64,000 nucleotides of DNA from Algoriphagus lutimaris (GTDB lineage: Bacteria; Bacteroidota; Bacteroidia; Cytophagales; Cyclobacteriaceae), in the NCBI RefSeq assembly GCF_017051705.1, contig NZ_JAFIDJ010000001.1:186001-250000 (forward strand), given 5' to 3'. Below, piece after piece: positions 9,418-19,198 of this stretch. The notes beneath the pieces are model-generated. The model was not told where the DNA came from. It ran no database searches and worked only from the letters and a program-made list of their open reading frames with translations. Positions within the stretch are counted from its first letter, which is position 1. Every line of letters starts with the position of its first letter. The translations under genes and the position numbers were made by a program.

Positions 9418-9422
9418 TACTT

Positions 9423-9957
9423 TTAACTCAAAGAAAAGCGGATGGGAATAGTAAAGTAGGCTTTGGTTGGATTTCCTTGAAAATCAATGGCTGACTCGAA
9501 ATCGAGATTGATTTTTTCTAAGACCCTGATTGCCTCTTTGATTAATGAACGATGTATTTCTCCCGGATTGGCCCAATATAGTTGAATCAAATTGCCGCTC
9601 TCATCCACTTCTATTCCCACTAGAGCAGTACCAGTTTCTCTAAGGTTTCGTGCTTCTTGAGGATAATGAAGCTCCTTTGCCAAAGCATTTTGAATTTTTT
9701 TTTTTAATTTTTGGTTTGGGAAACATAGGGTTAAATTTCCCTGCGATCCAAGCCGAATCCATATCTCCTCTGTAGAAATAATAGATTTTATCTTCTAAAT
9801 AGGTCAGTTTTGAGACCACCTGTTCTCCTTCCAAAAATACTTTTACAAAGCTGCTGTTATCTAGATTTTTAATTTCTGAAGAAACCCGGTTTTGAAGAAT
9901 ATCATAGGTAGAAGTGATTGCTTCATTGTAGCCTAATCCCTCATTGAATTTTTCTAC
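9423..9957 (-). pseudogene. Decayed tandem copy of a TonB-C-terminal-domain gene
   Basis: Two minus-strand frames together encode one TonB_C-like domain. The first runs from 9957 to the poly-A tract near 9695 (VEKFNEGLGYNEAITSTYDI... to PKPKIKKK). The second continues to the stop at 9423 (IQNALAKELHYPQEARNL... to TIPIRFSLS). They are joined if the 11-A run (coding strand) is read as 10. The upstream part has no ATG: the frame opens directly after a stop at 9958-9960 and lacks a signal peptide. The C-terminal layout parallels the intact upstream neighbour (AIDFQGN versus AIDYKGE, both followed by IPIRF or LPIGF). It is best explained as a 5'-truncated, frameshifted duplicate. Confidence 0.75.
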
Positions 9958-10739
9958 TTATAATAATAAAACCCAATAGGTAAATAGAGCCAAGCTTCAA
10001 CAGTTTCCCCTTTATAGTCGATGGCAGGATTGTAATTTCCTACAAACAATTCTCCTATTCGCAGTGCTTCAGTTGATAAGATGGGGGGTAGGTCATGTAG
10101 ATTGGCAACCTCAGTCTTTAGTCGTTGACCATTCTTGTCAATTAAAAATGCTAGGATAACTGTACCCTCAAAACCTTGAGATTGGGCTTCTTGTAAGAAC
10201 CTTTTTTCTTTCAGAACAAATTTTTTCCAGTCCTTATCATTAGGGAATAGGGATGGTTCAAAATCATTCTTGTTGGAAGAATACCTATTAGCGCCAGATT
10301 TTCTCCAAATTTCAAACTCATTGTTGCCATAATGGGCCACATGGGCCACCTGAACCCCGTCTTGATAATAGAAGTAGAACTTTTCACGATTCTGTTTATT
10401 TTCCTCACTTCTAAGAATTAACTGGCCCTGTTGATCAAATACTTTTACTACTTCTTCAATGGCCCCGGTTTTAGAGTTGAGGTCGGTCTCAATGGTTTTG
10501 ATCACTCTGTTTTGGGCATCACTTATTTGGGTGAACGTGGATCCATCTTCATTGATATTTTGTAATTGAGAATACACAGTGGTAGGATCATCGATAGAGG
10601 AAGTTTTAAAAAAATGTTGATTTAGAGGAGTGATTTCAAAGTCTTGGCTTTGTACATCAAATGCCTTTCCTAGTCCTACCAAGCATAGACAGCATGCAAA
10701 TAGATTGGTTTTGTAAGAGGTTATTGATTTGAGCTTCAT
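9954..10739 (-). CDS. Secreted protein with TonB C-terminal-like domain
   Basis: 261 residues. The N-terminus has a signal peptide (about residues 1-30, ending near DVQSQ). The middle is a beta-rich segment of about 130 residues. The last 90 residues resemble the TonB C-terminal energy-transducer fold as found in many Bacteroidota proteins (GFEGTVILAFLIDKNGQ, then STEALRIGELF, then WLYLPIGF). There is no proline-rich linker or TM anchor as in true TonB, so a role in TonB-receptor energising is uncertain. Immediately downstream lies a broken copy of the same gene. Confidence 0.7.
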   Translation of the reverse strand: MKLKSITSYKTNLFACCLCLVGLGKAFDVQSQDFEITPLNQHFFKTSSIDDPTTVYSQLQNINEDGSTFTQISDAQNRVIKTIETDLNSKTGAIEEVVKVFDQQGQLILRSEENKQNREKFYFYYQDGVQVAHVAHYGNNEFEIWRKSGANRYSSNKNDFEPSLFPNDKDWKKFVLKEKRFLQEAQSQGFEGTVILAFLIDKNGQRLKTEVANLHDLPPILSTEALRIGELFVGNYNPAIDYKGETVEAWLYLPIGFYYYK

Positions 10740-10858
10740 TCCGTCTCAATCTATTTATTTTTCATTGGAGTAACAAAAGGCAAATTCTTCCTTTTCGGAA
10801 AGGAGAATACAAACTTGTTTTCAAGAAAGAAAAGACTTTTATCCCACAAGATAAGTCT

Positions 10859-10866
10859 TAATTTTG
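10859..10866 (+). promoter_or_regulatory. Candidate promoter -7 element (TAATTTTG) of pgi
   Basis: TAATTTTG matches TAnnTTTG. It lies 28 bp before the ATG at 10894. A transcript starting a few bases downstream would exclude the TTG at 10864 as a start codon and supports the ATG at 10894. Confidence 0.5.
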
Positions 10867-10893
10867 TTGCCCATACCTATAATTAACCTAGCC

Positions 10894-12537
10894 ATGAAAT
10901 CTATCAATCCTACCACAACAGCTGCTTGGAAAAGATTATTAGACCTTGCCGAAGAGCATAAAGACCTAAAAATAACCTCCCTATTAGAAGAGCACGAAAG
11001 ATTCGAACGATACAGTCTTCGACTGGACGATATTCTAGTTGATTATTCTAAAAATAAGGTGAACGATGTCATTCTGAAGGCACTTTGTGATTTAGCCCGC
11101 GAGACGGAGATTCATATTGCCATCGAGGATATGTTTACCGGCAAAGCCATCAATGAAACTGAAGGAAGAGCAGTATTGCATACAGCTTTGAGGAACCCGT
11201 CAGATCGAGCTGTTTATTTAGATGGGGAAGATGTGATGATCGAGGTCCAAAAGGTTTTGGATCAGATGAAAGTCTTTGCGGACAAAATTCAAAATAAACA
11301 ATGGTTAGGCTATACTGGAAAGCCGATCAAATCCTTGGTAAATATTGGGATAGGAGGTTCGGATCTGGGCCCTGTCATGGTAACGGAGGCTTTGAAACCC
11401 TATCAGAATCCTGACATTGACTGCTATTTTGTTTCCAATGTAGATGGGACACATATTGCAGAAACCCTGAAAAAAGTAGATCCGGAAACCACGCTTTTCT
11501 TTATAGCTTCCAAGACTTTTACGACACAGGAAACCATGACTAATGCACATTCTGCCAGGGATTGGTTTGTAGGATATGCAAAAGATGAAGCGGCTGTATC
11601 CAAGCATTTCGTAGCCTTGTCAACCAATGCCAAAGCAGTAGAAGCATTTGGAATTGATCCTGCCAATATGTTCTCATTTTGGGATTGGGTAGGAGGCAGG
11701 TATTCTTTATGGTCTGCCATTGGATTGCCGATTGCTTGTACGATAGGATTTGAAAATTTTGAACAATTGCTTCAAGGCGCCCATGTCATGGATGAACATT
11801 TCCGCCACTCCATGTTTGATAGAAATATTCCTATTGTGTTGGCATTGATCGGTATTTGGAATACCAATTTCTTGGGAGCTACTTCGGAGGCCATTCTTCC
11901 TTATGATCAGTATATGCATCGTTTCGCTGCCTATTTCCAACAAGGAAATATGGAAAGTAACGGAAAATACGTCAACAGAAATGGAAACAAGGTAGCTTAC
12001 ACTACCGGACCAATTATCTGGGGAGAGCCGGGCACCAATGGTCAACACGCATTTTATCAATTGATCCACCAAGGAACCCATTTGATTCCTTGTGACTTTA
12101 TTGCACCTGCCATTTCCCATAATCCTATTGGGGATCATCACCAAAAATTGCTTTCCAATTTCTTTGCTCAGACCGAGGCTCTGGCAAAAGGGAAGTCCCT
12201 GGAGGAAGTGAAAAAAGAAATGAAAGCAGCAGGAAAGTCTGATGAGCAAATTGAAAAGATCGCTCCTCATCGAGTTTTTGAAGGAAACCGACCTACCAAT
12301 TCTATTTTGGTTAAAAAGATTACTCCTTACACTTTAGGATCGCTGATTGCCATGTACGAACATAAGATTTTTGTTCAAGGTGTGATTTGGGACATCTTTA
12401 GTTTTGACCAGTGGGGTGTGGAACTAGGGAAAGTATTGGCCAATGGGATCCTTCCTGAGTTGAAAGGTGATGAAAAGGTAACTTCCCATGATGGTTCCAC
12501 CAATGGATTAATCAACGCCTATAAAAAGATGCGATAA
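10894..12537 (+). CDS. pgi: Glucose-6-phosphate isomerase
   Basis: 547 residues from the ATG at 10894. The frame is open to a TTG at 10864, but homologues begin MK-INPT-TAAW, exactly as here. It interconverts glucose 6-phosphate and fructose 6-phosphate in glycolysis and gluconeogenesis. Family blocks seen: [26 protein letters not shown] (phosphate binding), [41 protein letters not shown] and the C-terminal [10 protein letters not shown] with the catalytic-region Lys. The sequence is close to the long enterobacterial-type Pgi. It is monocistronic, with its own promoter and a terminator. Confidence 0.97.
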   Translation: MKSINPTTTAAWKRLLDLAEEHKDLKITSLLEEHERFERYSLRLDDILVDYSKNKVNDVILKALCDLARETEIHIAIEDMFTGKAINETEGRAVLHTALRNPSDRAVYLDGEDVMIEVQKVLDQMKVFADKIQNKQWLGYTGKPIKSLVNIGIGGSDLGPVMVTEALKPYQNPDIDCYFVSNVDGTHIAETLKKVDPETTLFFIASKTFTTQETMTNAHSARDWFVGYAKDEAAVSKHFVALSTNAKAVEAFGIDPANMFSFWDWVGGRYSLWSAIGLPIACTIGFENFEQLLQGAHVMDEHFRHSMFDRNIPIVLALIGIWNTNFLGATSEAILPYDQYMHRFAAYFQQGNMESNGKYVNRNGNKVAYTTGPIIWGEPGTNGQHAFYQLIHQGTHLIPCDFIAPAISHNPIGDHHQKLLSNFFAQTEALAKGKSLEEVKKEMKAAGKSDEQIEKIAPHRVFEGNRPTNSILVKKITPYTLGSLIAMYEHKIFVQGVIWDIFSFDQWGVELGKVLANGILPELKGDEKVTSHDGSTNGLINAYKKMR

Positions 12538-12562
12538 ATAAGATTACTATCAGTATCCAATG

Positions 12563-12595
12563 AAAAAGCCTATTCAGAAACTGAATAGGCTTTTT
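12563..12595. terminator. Bidirectional terminator between pgi and gldH
   Basis: A perfect 15-bp stem AAAAAGCCTATTCAG / CTGAATAGGCTTTTT with an AAA loop. The A-run and T-run on the two sides make it work for both convergent genes. Confidence 0.93.
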
Positions 12596-12604
12596 CTTGT
12601 TATG

Positions 12605-13060
12605 TTACTTTAGGATTTTTAATCCAACAGCTTCAATGCCCGGAAGCTGATTTTGCCTCATATATTGAAGGAGGGTGACTTTCTTGGTGTTGTTCGGTAA
12701 TTGAAAAGGAAGAGAGTCATAAAAGGTATAAGTACTTCCAAATCCATCACCCAGAGGTTCTCCTGTTTTCGAATCAAACAATGGGACATTGATTAATTTA
12801 TTTTCAATAATGGTTCCAGTGGAGTCTTGACTGAGTACTCTCACATAACAATTGGAAAAAGAGTATTCCTCATTAAAACGAAATGCGATAAGGCTTTGAT
12901 TGTCCTGCAGCTGAACAGTACTCAAATCAAAATGAAGACTATCCTCTATTGCCCAGTTTTGCGTGGGTAATGCTTTGAATTCCTCAAAAACCCGATCATC
13001 GGAACAGGATGATATACCTAATCCCATTAACGCAATAAGGAAAACAAAAACTCTATTCAT
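12605..13060 (-). CDS. gldH: Gliding motility lipoprotein GldH
   Basis: 151 residues starting at the ATG at 13060. The frame is open much further upstream (to 13552), but that part only mirrors the low-complexity tail of ricT. The N-terminus is a lipoprotein signal with G-I-S-S-C (Cys19). Sequence features of GldH follow: a beta-rich domain with LHFDL..., FRFNEEYSFSNCYVRVL, DGFGSTYTFYDSLPF and the C-terminal QYMRQNQLPGIEAVGLKI. GldH belongs to the Bacteroidota gliding/type IX secretion lipoproteins. It overlaps ricT by 8 bp, an arrangement common in this phylum. Confidence 0.88.
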   Translation of the reverse strand: MNRVFVFLIALMGLGISSCSDDRVFEEFKALPTQNWAIEDSLHFDLSTVQLQDNQSLIAFRFNEEYSFSNCYVRVLSQDSTGTIIENKLINVPLFDSKTGEPLGDGFGSTYTFYDSLPFQLPNNTKKVTLLQYMRQNQLPGIEAVGLKILK

Positions 13061-14600
13061 TTCCAGATGAATTTGAATTAGGTCCTTGATTTTTTCTAGG
13101 AGGGAATTTCTTGATACCACCTGATTTACCTTCTGATTTAGGATTTGGTTTACCTTCTCCTTTTGGCGCAGACTTAGGTCCCTGTTTAGGATTTGGATGC
13201 TGTTTCTTTCCTTCCTGGTTACGGGGCTTATTTTGTCTTTTTTCGCCAGCTTGATTAGGATTAGGTTTATTTCCACCTTGTCTTTTTGGAGGGTTATTTC
13301 CTTGAGCTGGTGGAGTGGCCTGTTGATTTTTATTTCGGTTCCTATTGTTTCTGTTCTTTTTTCTTCTCGGTTCTCCCGGTTGATTTGGCTCAGCCTGCTG
13401 GGGAATAGACTCCTGCTTAGTAGGTGCTGGGTTTGCTTTTTGATTCCTATTGGAATCAGCGGTTTGTTGGGAAGGGTTGGAGTTATTTCGAGATTTATTT
13501 CTGGACTTCCTCTTCTTCTTGCCTGTTGAAAATTTCTTATCAAGAAGTTCAAGTTCCCTTGTAGATTTAGCAGCTAGATCTTCTATATCTGATGCTTCAT
13601 TTACCTGAAGGTTAAAAACTTTGATCCCTTTTGCATTAATTTCCAAAATCTCTGTCACACGCTCACAGCTGATGCTATGCCAATCATTTTCATTGTTATA
13701 GCTAAACCACATCATTTTTCTAAAGATGTCGGTTTTTTGAAGTTTGGCAGGTCCAGATTCGGTTTGAAGTGGACGCTCAATTTGAGGGATGTCTTTGATT
13801 GCATCCATATAGGTGTCCAATTCATAATTTAGGCAGCATTTTAATCTCCCGCACTGCCCGCTGAGCTTGCCCGGATTAAGAGATAAATTTTGGTAGCGAG
13901 CTGCAGAAGTGCTGACATTTTTGAAATCTACCAACCAGGTAGAGCAGCATAATTCTCTCCCACAAACTCCTAAACCACCGATTCTACCAGCTTCTTGACG
14001 AAGACTGATCTGGCGCATCTCCACCCGAATTCGGAATTCACCAGCTAGGACTTTTATCAACTCCCTAAAGTCAACCCGTTCGTCTGCTGAATAGTAAAAT
14101 GTAGCTTTTGAATTATCCGCCTGGTATTCGATATCAGACATTTTCATTTTCAAACCGAGTTCTTCCACGATTTGCTTGCATCGATACAAGGTGGGGATTT
14201 CTCGGTTTTTTGCTTCCGCCCACTTTTCTAAGTCTTTTTCGGTGGCTTTTCTGTAGATTCTGAGTATCTCATCATCATTTTTGATTTTCCGTTTTTGCAT
14301 TTGTAGGCGAACCAATTCACCTTGAAGAGAAACGTAACCAATATGATGTCCATTTGGTACATCCACTACTACAGGATCACCTGTAGTCAAAGGAAGGTAA
14401 TCGACGTTTCTGTAATAATCTTTTCGCCCCCCTTTAAACTTTACTTCTACTATATCAAAGGTGTCCACCTCTGGAATTCCCATATGACCTAACCAGTCAA
14501 ATGAGTTCATTTTATTGCAATCACTCGTTCCGCAACTCCCATTATTTTGGCAGCCACCGGTACCTCCAGAGGAGGTCGAGCAAGTAGTACATCCACTCAT
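13053..14600 (-). CDS. ricT: RicT/PSP1-domain iron-sulfur regulatory protein
   Basis: 515 residues. After a short Cys/Ser/Gly-rich N-terminus (residues 1-30, several Cys) comes the PSP1 core (about 45-340). It contains the conserved cysteines that bind Fe-S clusters in RicT proteins: GGLGVCGRELCCSTW and SGQCGRLKCCLNYE. In Bacillus RicT works with RicA and RicF on RNase Y-dependent RNA maturation; those partners are not seen here. The C-terminal ~150 residues are a low-complexity, basic tail rich in Asn, Pro, Lys, Gln and Gly, likely disordered and possibly RNA-binding (inference). It is part of the unit recQ-purD-ricT-gldH. Confidence 0.88.
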   Translation of the reverse strand: MSGCTTCSTSSGGTGGCQNNGSCGTSDCNKMNSFDWLGHMGIPEVDTFDIVEVKFKGGRKDYYRNVDYLPLTTGDPVVVDVPNGHHIGYVSLQGELVRLQMQKRKIKNDDEILRIYRKATEKDLEKWAEAKNREIPTLYRCKQIVEELGLKMKMSDIEYQADNSKATFYYSADERVDFRELIKVLAGEFRIRVEMRQISLRQEAGRIGGLGVCGRELCCSTWLVDFKNVSTSAARYQNLSLNPGKLSGQCGRLKCCLNYELDTYMDAIKDIPQIERPLQTESGPAKLQKTDIFRKMMWFSYNNENDWHSISCERVTEILEINAKGIKVFNLQVNEASDIEDLAAKSTRELELLDKKFSTGKKKRKSRNKSRNNSNPSQQTADSNRNQKANPAPTKQESIPQQAEPNQPGEPRRKKNRNNRNRNKNQQATPPAQGNNPPKRQGGNKPNPNQAGEKRQNKPRNQEGKKQHPNPKQGPKSAPKGEGKPNPKSEGKSGGIKKFPPRKNQGPNSNSSGNE

Positions 14601-14642
14601 AAGTATATATTTACAGGACCTTGATCCTGGGTAAGATTGGGT

Positions 14643-15932
14643 TTACTTCATCAGTTTCAAGATATCTTGACCGATATCTTTTCTGTAATAGGATTTTTCC
14701 CAAGTAATATTTTCAACTGTGGAAAAAGCATGATTTAAAGCCGATTCAAGGGTTTTGCCCATTCCAGTAACTGCCAACACTCTACCGCCTTGGTTTACTA
14801 ACTGGTTCCTATCGTTTGTAGAGGTTCCAGCATGGAAAATAATCGTGTGCTCAGCCTCTTGTGGTAAGCTAATCGGAAATCCTTTTTGATAAGATTCAGG
14901 ATAACCTCCGCTCACCATTACTACAGTAGTGGCATAATCAGGAGAAATTTCCAATTGGTACTGGTCTAGAGTTCCTGTTCCAATTCCTACCAGTAAATCC
15001 ACGAAATCACTGGTGATTCGTGGTAACACAGCCTCTGTTTCCGGGTCTCCCATTCTCACATTGTACTCTATTACATAAGGTTGGCCATTGTTATTCATCA
15101 ACCCTATAAAAAGAAATCCTTTGTATGGAATATTTTCTTTAGCTAGACCTTCTACAGTAGGTTTGACTACCAATTCCTCCACCTTTTTCATGTAGGCTTC
15201 ATCGGCGAAAATCACAGGGCTGACAGCACCCATCCCACCAGTATTCAAACCAGTATCTCCTTCACCGATTCTCTTGTAATCTTTCGCTTCAGGTAAAATC
15301 TTGTAACTCTTTCCATCTGTAGCCACAAATACAGAAAGCTCGATTCCTTTTAGAAATTCTTCTACGACCACTTTTGCCGAAGCTGCGCCAAACTTATGAT
15401 CGATAAGCATTTCTTTGAAGGATTCTTTGGCTTCCTCCAAAGTTTGGCAGATCAATACTCCTTTTCCCGCGGCAAGCCCATCTGCTTTTAAAACGATAGG
15501 CAAGTTTTGGGTTTCCAGATAAGCAAGTCCTGCTTCAATATCCTCAGCGGTGAAAGTCTCATAGGCCGCGGTTGGAACATGGTTACGTTGCATAAATCTT
15601 TTGGAGAAGTCCTTGCTTCCCTCTAGAGTAGCTCCAAGTTGAGAGGGGCCTACTACCGGGATAGATGCGGTTTCGGACTGATTTTGCAGGTAATCCACCA
15701 CACCTTTTACCAGAGGCTCTTCCGGGCCTACAACGACCAATTCGATGGAATGCTCAAGAATAATTTTTTTTATTCCTTCAAAGTCAGTAATTGAAAGTTG
15801 AATGTTTTTTGCAATGCTTGAAGTGCCAGCATTTCCCGGAGCCACATATAGCTGAGTGCATTTTGGGCTTTGTACAATTTTCCAGGCGAAAGCATGTTCT
15901 CTGCCTCCGCTTCCTAATAAGAGTATATTCAT
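14643..15932 (-). CDS. purD: Phosphoribosylamine-glycine ligase
   Basis: 429 residues, normal PurD length. It catalyses ATP-dependent joining of 5-phosphoribosylamine and glycine in purine synthesis. Seen: the N-terminal MNILLLGSGGREHAFAWK, the ATP-grasp region with LPIVLKADGLAAGKGV and VVEEFLKGIELSVF, the motif LNTGGMGAVSP, and the metal-binding YNVRMGDPETEAVLPR. It starts 14 bp after recQ and is followed by ricT after 42 bp on the same strand, so it is probably co-transcribed with them. Confidence 0.97.
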   Translation of the reverse strand: MNILLLGSGGREHAFAWKIVQSPKCTQLYVAPGNAGTSSIAKNIQLSITDFEGIKKIILEHSIELVVVGPEEPLVKGVVDYLQNQSETASIPVVGPSQLGATLEGSKDFSKRFMQRNHVPTAAYETFTAEDIEAGLAYLETQNLPIVLKADGLAAGKGVLICQTLEEAKESFKEMLIDHKFGAASAKVVVEEFLKGIELSVFVATDGKSYKILPEAKDYKRIGEGDTGLNTGGMGAVSPVIFADEAYMKKVEELVVKPTVEGLAKENIPYKGFLFIGLMNNNGQPYVIEYNVRMGDPETEAVLPRITSDFVDLLVGIGTGTLDQYQLEISPDYATTVVMVSGGYPESYQKGFPISLPQEAEHTIIFHAGTSTNDRNQLVNQGGRVLAVTGMGKTLESALNHAFSTVENITWEKSYYRKDIGQDILKLMK

Positions 15933-15946
15933 TGACTCAATTCACG

Positions 15947-18124
15947 TTAATTAGCATGCTCGGAAATAAACTTGATTCGATAGACTCGCAATTCATCTTC
16001 TGCGAAATCTTCGTCTTCCAGTTCTTCCATTGCATCTTTAATTCGATCGCTTTCTGCATTCATGAAATAATCATGGAGTAAATCCTCACGTTCCTCATCC
16101 ATGATATGTTCAATGTAGTAATCGATATTTAATTTTGTTCCACTGTAGATAATTTGCTCAATTTCTTGAAGGAGTTCAGACATGCTGATGTTCAAGTTGT
16201 CCGCAATTTCATCTAAGTCTATTTTACGATCAATTTGTTGGATGATCGTAATTTTGATTTTTGACCTTGATCCCGCTGACTTCACTACCACCTCTGAAGC
16301 AGTCTCAATTTCATTTTCTTCTACATAGGTAGAAATAATCCTCAAGAATGACGCACCAAATTTAGCGACTTTTCCCATACCAACACCGTTGATTTGGGCA
16401 AGTTCCTCTCGAGTGGTTGGGTAAACGGTTGCCATTTCTTCCAAAGAAGGGTCTTGGAAGATGACATAAGGTGGTAAGCCTTTTGACTTTGCTACTTTTT
16501 TTCGTTCTGCTTTGAGGAGTTCAAATAGTTTTTCATCATAAGCAATGCCTGCAGTAATTTCTACATCAGGAGTGCCAGATGAATCCTCATTAGCATAATC
16601 GTGGTCCTTATACAGGTTAACAGAATATGGTGCTTCTATAAATTCTTTGCCTTTTTTGGTGAGCTTCAACACTCCAAATGATTCAATATCCTTTTCCAAC
16701 AGGTCAAAAATCATGGCTTGCCGGATGATTGAAGTCCAATATTTTTCAGGTACTTCTTTTCCTTTACCAAATACTGGTAGTTTATCGTGTTTGTAACTGG
16801 TGACGTATTCGGTAGGCTCTCCAATGATTACTTTTACAAGATGCTCAAGACCAAACCGTTCATTGGTTTGAAGGGCTGCTTCCAATGCGGTTTGTATGTA
16901 AGTCATCCCCTCAAAAATTTCACGATCTCTCTTACAGTTGTCGCAGTATCCACAGTCTTTTTCGAATGTCTCCCCGAAATAATTCAGGATAAACTTCCTT
17001 CTACATACTCCAGTTTCAGCATAGGCCGCCATTTCCTGAAGTAAAACCCGTGCATTCTCTCGTTCTGTAACAGGCTTGTCTTTATTGAATTTATCCAATT
17101 TGACAATATCCTCGTATTTGTAAAACATGAGGCAATGTCCTTCCAGTCCGTCCCGTCCTGCTCTACCAGTTTCTTGGTAATATCCTTCTAATGATTTGGG
17201 TACATCGTAATGGATGACATAGCGTACATCCGGTTTATCTATCCCCATTCCGAAGGCAATGGTTGCTACAATCACGTCTAATTCTTCATTTAAAAAATCA
17301 TCTTGATTTTTTATCCGAACGGCTGATTCCAAGCCTGCATGATAGGGAGCTGCATTGATTTGATTTACCTGAAGAAGTTGGGCAATTTCTTCTACCTTTT
17401 TTCTGCTGAGGCAATAGATAATTCCTGATTTCCCTTTATGGGACTTGATGAACTTGATTAGCTGCTTTTTAGACTCATTTTTTAATTTAGGTCTAACCTC
17501 ATAGTACAAATTTGTCCTATTAAAGGAAGATTTGAATAAATCCGCTTCCTCCATTTGAAGATTTCGCTGAATGTCCTGCTGCACTTTTGGCGTGGCAGTA
17601 GCCGTCAAGGCGATAATTGGAAGATTAGGAGCTATTTGTGCAACAATGGATTTGATCTTTCGGTATTCTGGTCTGAAGTCATGGCCCCATTCTGAGATAC
17701 AGTGGGCCTCATCAATCGCCACAAAACTCAAATGTGCTGACTTGAGGAAAGCAACATTTTCTTCCTTAGTTAAAGATTCCGGAGCCACATAGAGCAACTT
17801 GGTTTTTTTGCTTAAAACCTCATTTTTTACTTTTGTCGCCTCCGATTTATTCAGCGTTGAATTTAGAAAATGAGCATTAATACCTACGGCATTCAGTTGA
17901 TCTACCTGATTTTTCATCAATGCAATCAAGGGCGATATGACAATCGCTGTACCATCAGACACGACTGCTGGCAATTGATAACACAATGACTTCCCCGCCC
18001 CAGTCGGCATGATGACGAAGGTGTTTTTTTGGCTCAGTAAATTATCAACGATAGGTTCTTGATTCCCACGGAACTGGCTAAAGCCAAATATTTTTTTGAG
18101 TTCTGATTTTACTTTTTCTTCCAC
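15947..18124 (-). CDS. recQ: ATP-dependent DNA helicase RecQ
   Basis: 725 residues. The SF2 helicase core carries Walker A MPTGAGKS (residues 39-46), the DEAH box (138-141) with the RecQ aromatic-rich loop AHCISEWGHDFRPEYR, and motif VI YYQETGRAGRDG. The RecQ C-terminal zinc site follows (CRRKFILNYFGE...CGYCDNC), then winged-helix and HRDC regions (about 530-610, with EELAQINGVGMGK) and a further ~100-residue helical C-terminal extension ending in acidic residues. It unwinds DNA during recombination and fork repair. It heads the minus-strand operon. Confidence 0.96.
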   Translation of the reverse strand: MEEKVKSELKKIFGFSQFRGNQEPIVDNLLSQKNTFVIMPTGAGKSLCYQLPAVVSDGTAIVISPLIALMKNQVDQLNAVGINAHFLNSTLNKSEATKVKNEVLSKKTKLLYVAPESLTKEENVAFLKSAHLSFVAIDEAHCISEWGHDFRPEYRKIKSIVAQIAPNLPIIALTATATPKVQQDIQRNLQMEEADLFKSSFNRTNLYYEVRPKLKNESKKQLIKFIKSHKGKSGIIYCLSRKKVEEIAQLLQVNQINAAPYHAGLESAVRIKNQDDFLNEELDVIVATIAFGMGIDKPDVRYVIHYDVPKSLEGYYQETGRAGRDGLEGHCLMFYKYEDIVKLDKFNKDKPVTERENARVLLQEMAAYAETGVCRRKFILNYFGETFEKDCGYCDNCKRDREIFEGMTYIQTALEAALQTNERFGLEHLVKVIIGEPTEYVTSYKHDKLPVFGKGKEVPEKYWTSIIRQAMIFDLLEKDIESFGVLKLTKKGKEFIEAPYSVNLYKDHDYANEDSSGTPDVEITAGIAYDEKLFELLKAERKKVAKSKGLPPYVIFQDPSLEEMATVYPTTREELAQINGVGMGKVAKFGASFLRIISTYVEENEIETASEVVVKSAGSRSKIKITIIQQIDRKIDLDEIADNLNISMSELLQEIEQIIYSGTKLNIDYYIEHIMDEEREDLLHDYFMNAESDRIKDAMEELEDEDFAEDELRVYRIKFISEHAN

Positions 18125-18185
18125 TTGAAACAGGTGCTTTAAAGGGTGCTCTTAGCCTGTAAACAGGAATGATTAATTACTTTTA

Positions 18186-18193
18186 TACCTTTG
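18186..18193 (+). promoter_or_regulatory. Candidate promoter -7 element (TACCTTTG) of kdsD
   Basis: TACCTTTG fits TAnnTTTG and lies 30 bp before the TTG start codon of the sugar-phosphate isomerase gene, in the divergent region from recQ. Confidence 0.55.
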
Positions 18194-18222
18194 TACGAAA
18201 ATACTCATAAACGCAGGTAAAA

Positions 18223-19191
18223 TTGAATTTAACTAAAAATATTAGAAATACAGCCACTCGGGTATTGCAAAATGAGGCGAATGCTGTTTTAAATTTAGTA
18301 GAGTATATAGATGGTGATTTTGAGGCATGTGTGGAAAGGATTTTAAACTCAACGGGAAGAGTAGTAATCACAGGTGTTGGGAAAAGTGCCATTGTTGCCA
18401 ATAAAATTGTAGCAACCTTAAATTCAACCGGAACTCCAGCTCTTTTTATGCATGCGGCAGATGCTATTCATGGTGACTTAGGGATGATCCAGGAGGATGA
18501 TGTCGTGATTTGCATTTCTAAAAGTGGAAATACTCCTGAGATTAAAGTATTGGTTCCTCTTCTAAAAAAATCAGGATCTGTATTAGTGGCACTTGTTAGT
18601 AATGTCAAAAGTTATTTGGCAGAACATGCTGATTATGTGCTGAATGCAACTATAGGTGAAGAAGCTTGCCCGCATAATTTAGCTCCCACTACCAGCACCA
18701 CAACTCATATGGCCATGGGAGATGCTTTGGCGGTTTGTTTATTGGAGGCAAGAGGCTTTACCTCGGAGGATTTTGCCAAATACCACCCGGGAGGATCTCT
18801 TGGAAAACAGTTGTATCTTAAAGTCAGGGATTTATTGAATAAAGAGCAATTGCCTATGGTGAATGAAGCAGCGGGTTTGGCAGAAGTAATTGTAGAAATC
18901 TCAGGAAAAAGATTGGGAGCCACAGCGGTCATTGATTCGAAGGGGAACTTAAAAGGTATCATTACCGATGGGGATTTGAGAAGAATGTTGGAGAAAAGCC
19001 TGGATATCCAAAAACTAACCGCAGGAGATATTATGACGGTAAACCCAAAGACTATTTCTCAAGATGAATTTGCCATTCGTGCATTAAATCAGATGAAAAG
19101 TTATAATATCACACAACTTGTAGCCATGGATGGGGACAAAATCGCCGGATTTGTCCATATTCATGATTTGATGAAAGAAGGAATTGTTTAG
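18223..19191 (+). CDS. kdsD: Arabinose-5-phosphate isomerase (KdsD/KpsF/GutQ family)
   Basis: 322 residues. An N-terminal SIS domain (residues about 35-180) contains GVGKSAIVANKIVATLNSTG, AADAIHGDLGMI and CISKSGNTPEI. Two CBS domains fill the C-terminal half (MVNEAAGLAEVIVEI... and DIMTVNPKTISQDEFA...). The enzyme converts ribulose 5-phosphate to arabinose 5-phosphate, the entry to Kdo for lipopolysaccharide. The only plausible start is a TTG at 18223, because no ATG lies between the -7 element and the conserved region. The gene is followed 7 bp later by manC, so an outer-surface-sugar operon is likely. Confidence 0.9.
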   Translation: MNLTKNIRNTATRVLQNEANAVLNLVEYIDGDFEACVERILNSTGRVVITGVGKSAIVANKIVATLNSTGTPALFMHAADAIHGDLGMIQEDDVVICISKSGNTPEIKVLVPLLKKSGSVLVALVSNVKSYLAEHADYVLNATIGEEACPHNLAPTTSTTTHMAMGDALAVCLLEARGFTSEDFAKYHPGGSLGKQLYLKVRDLLNKEQLPMVNEAAGLAEVIVEISGKRLGATAVIDSKGNLKGIITDGDLRRMLEKSLDIQKLTAGDIMTVNPKTISQDEFAIRALNQMKSYNITQLVAMDGDKIAGFVHIHDLMKEGIV

Positions 19192-19198
19192 ACCCAAA

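Noticed and set aside
11305-12270. Several minus-strand frames inside pgi, up to 187 codons
   Set aside because: Shadows of a well conserved coding sequence; they contain no domain and no start signals.
12605-13552. A 315-codon minus-strand frame read as one protein
   Set aside because: Only the last 151 codons (from the ATG at 13060) encode a recognisable protein, GldH with a lipoprotein signal. The rest is the shifted frame of the low-complexity RicT tail.
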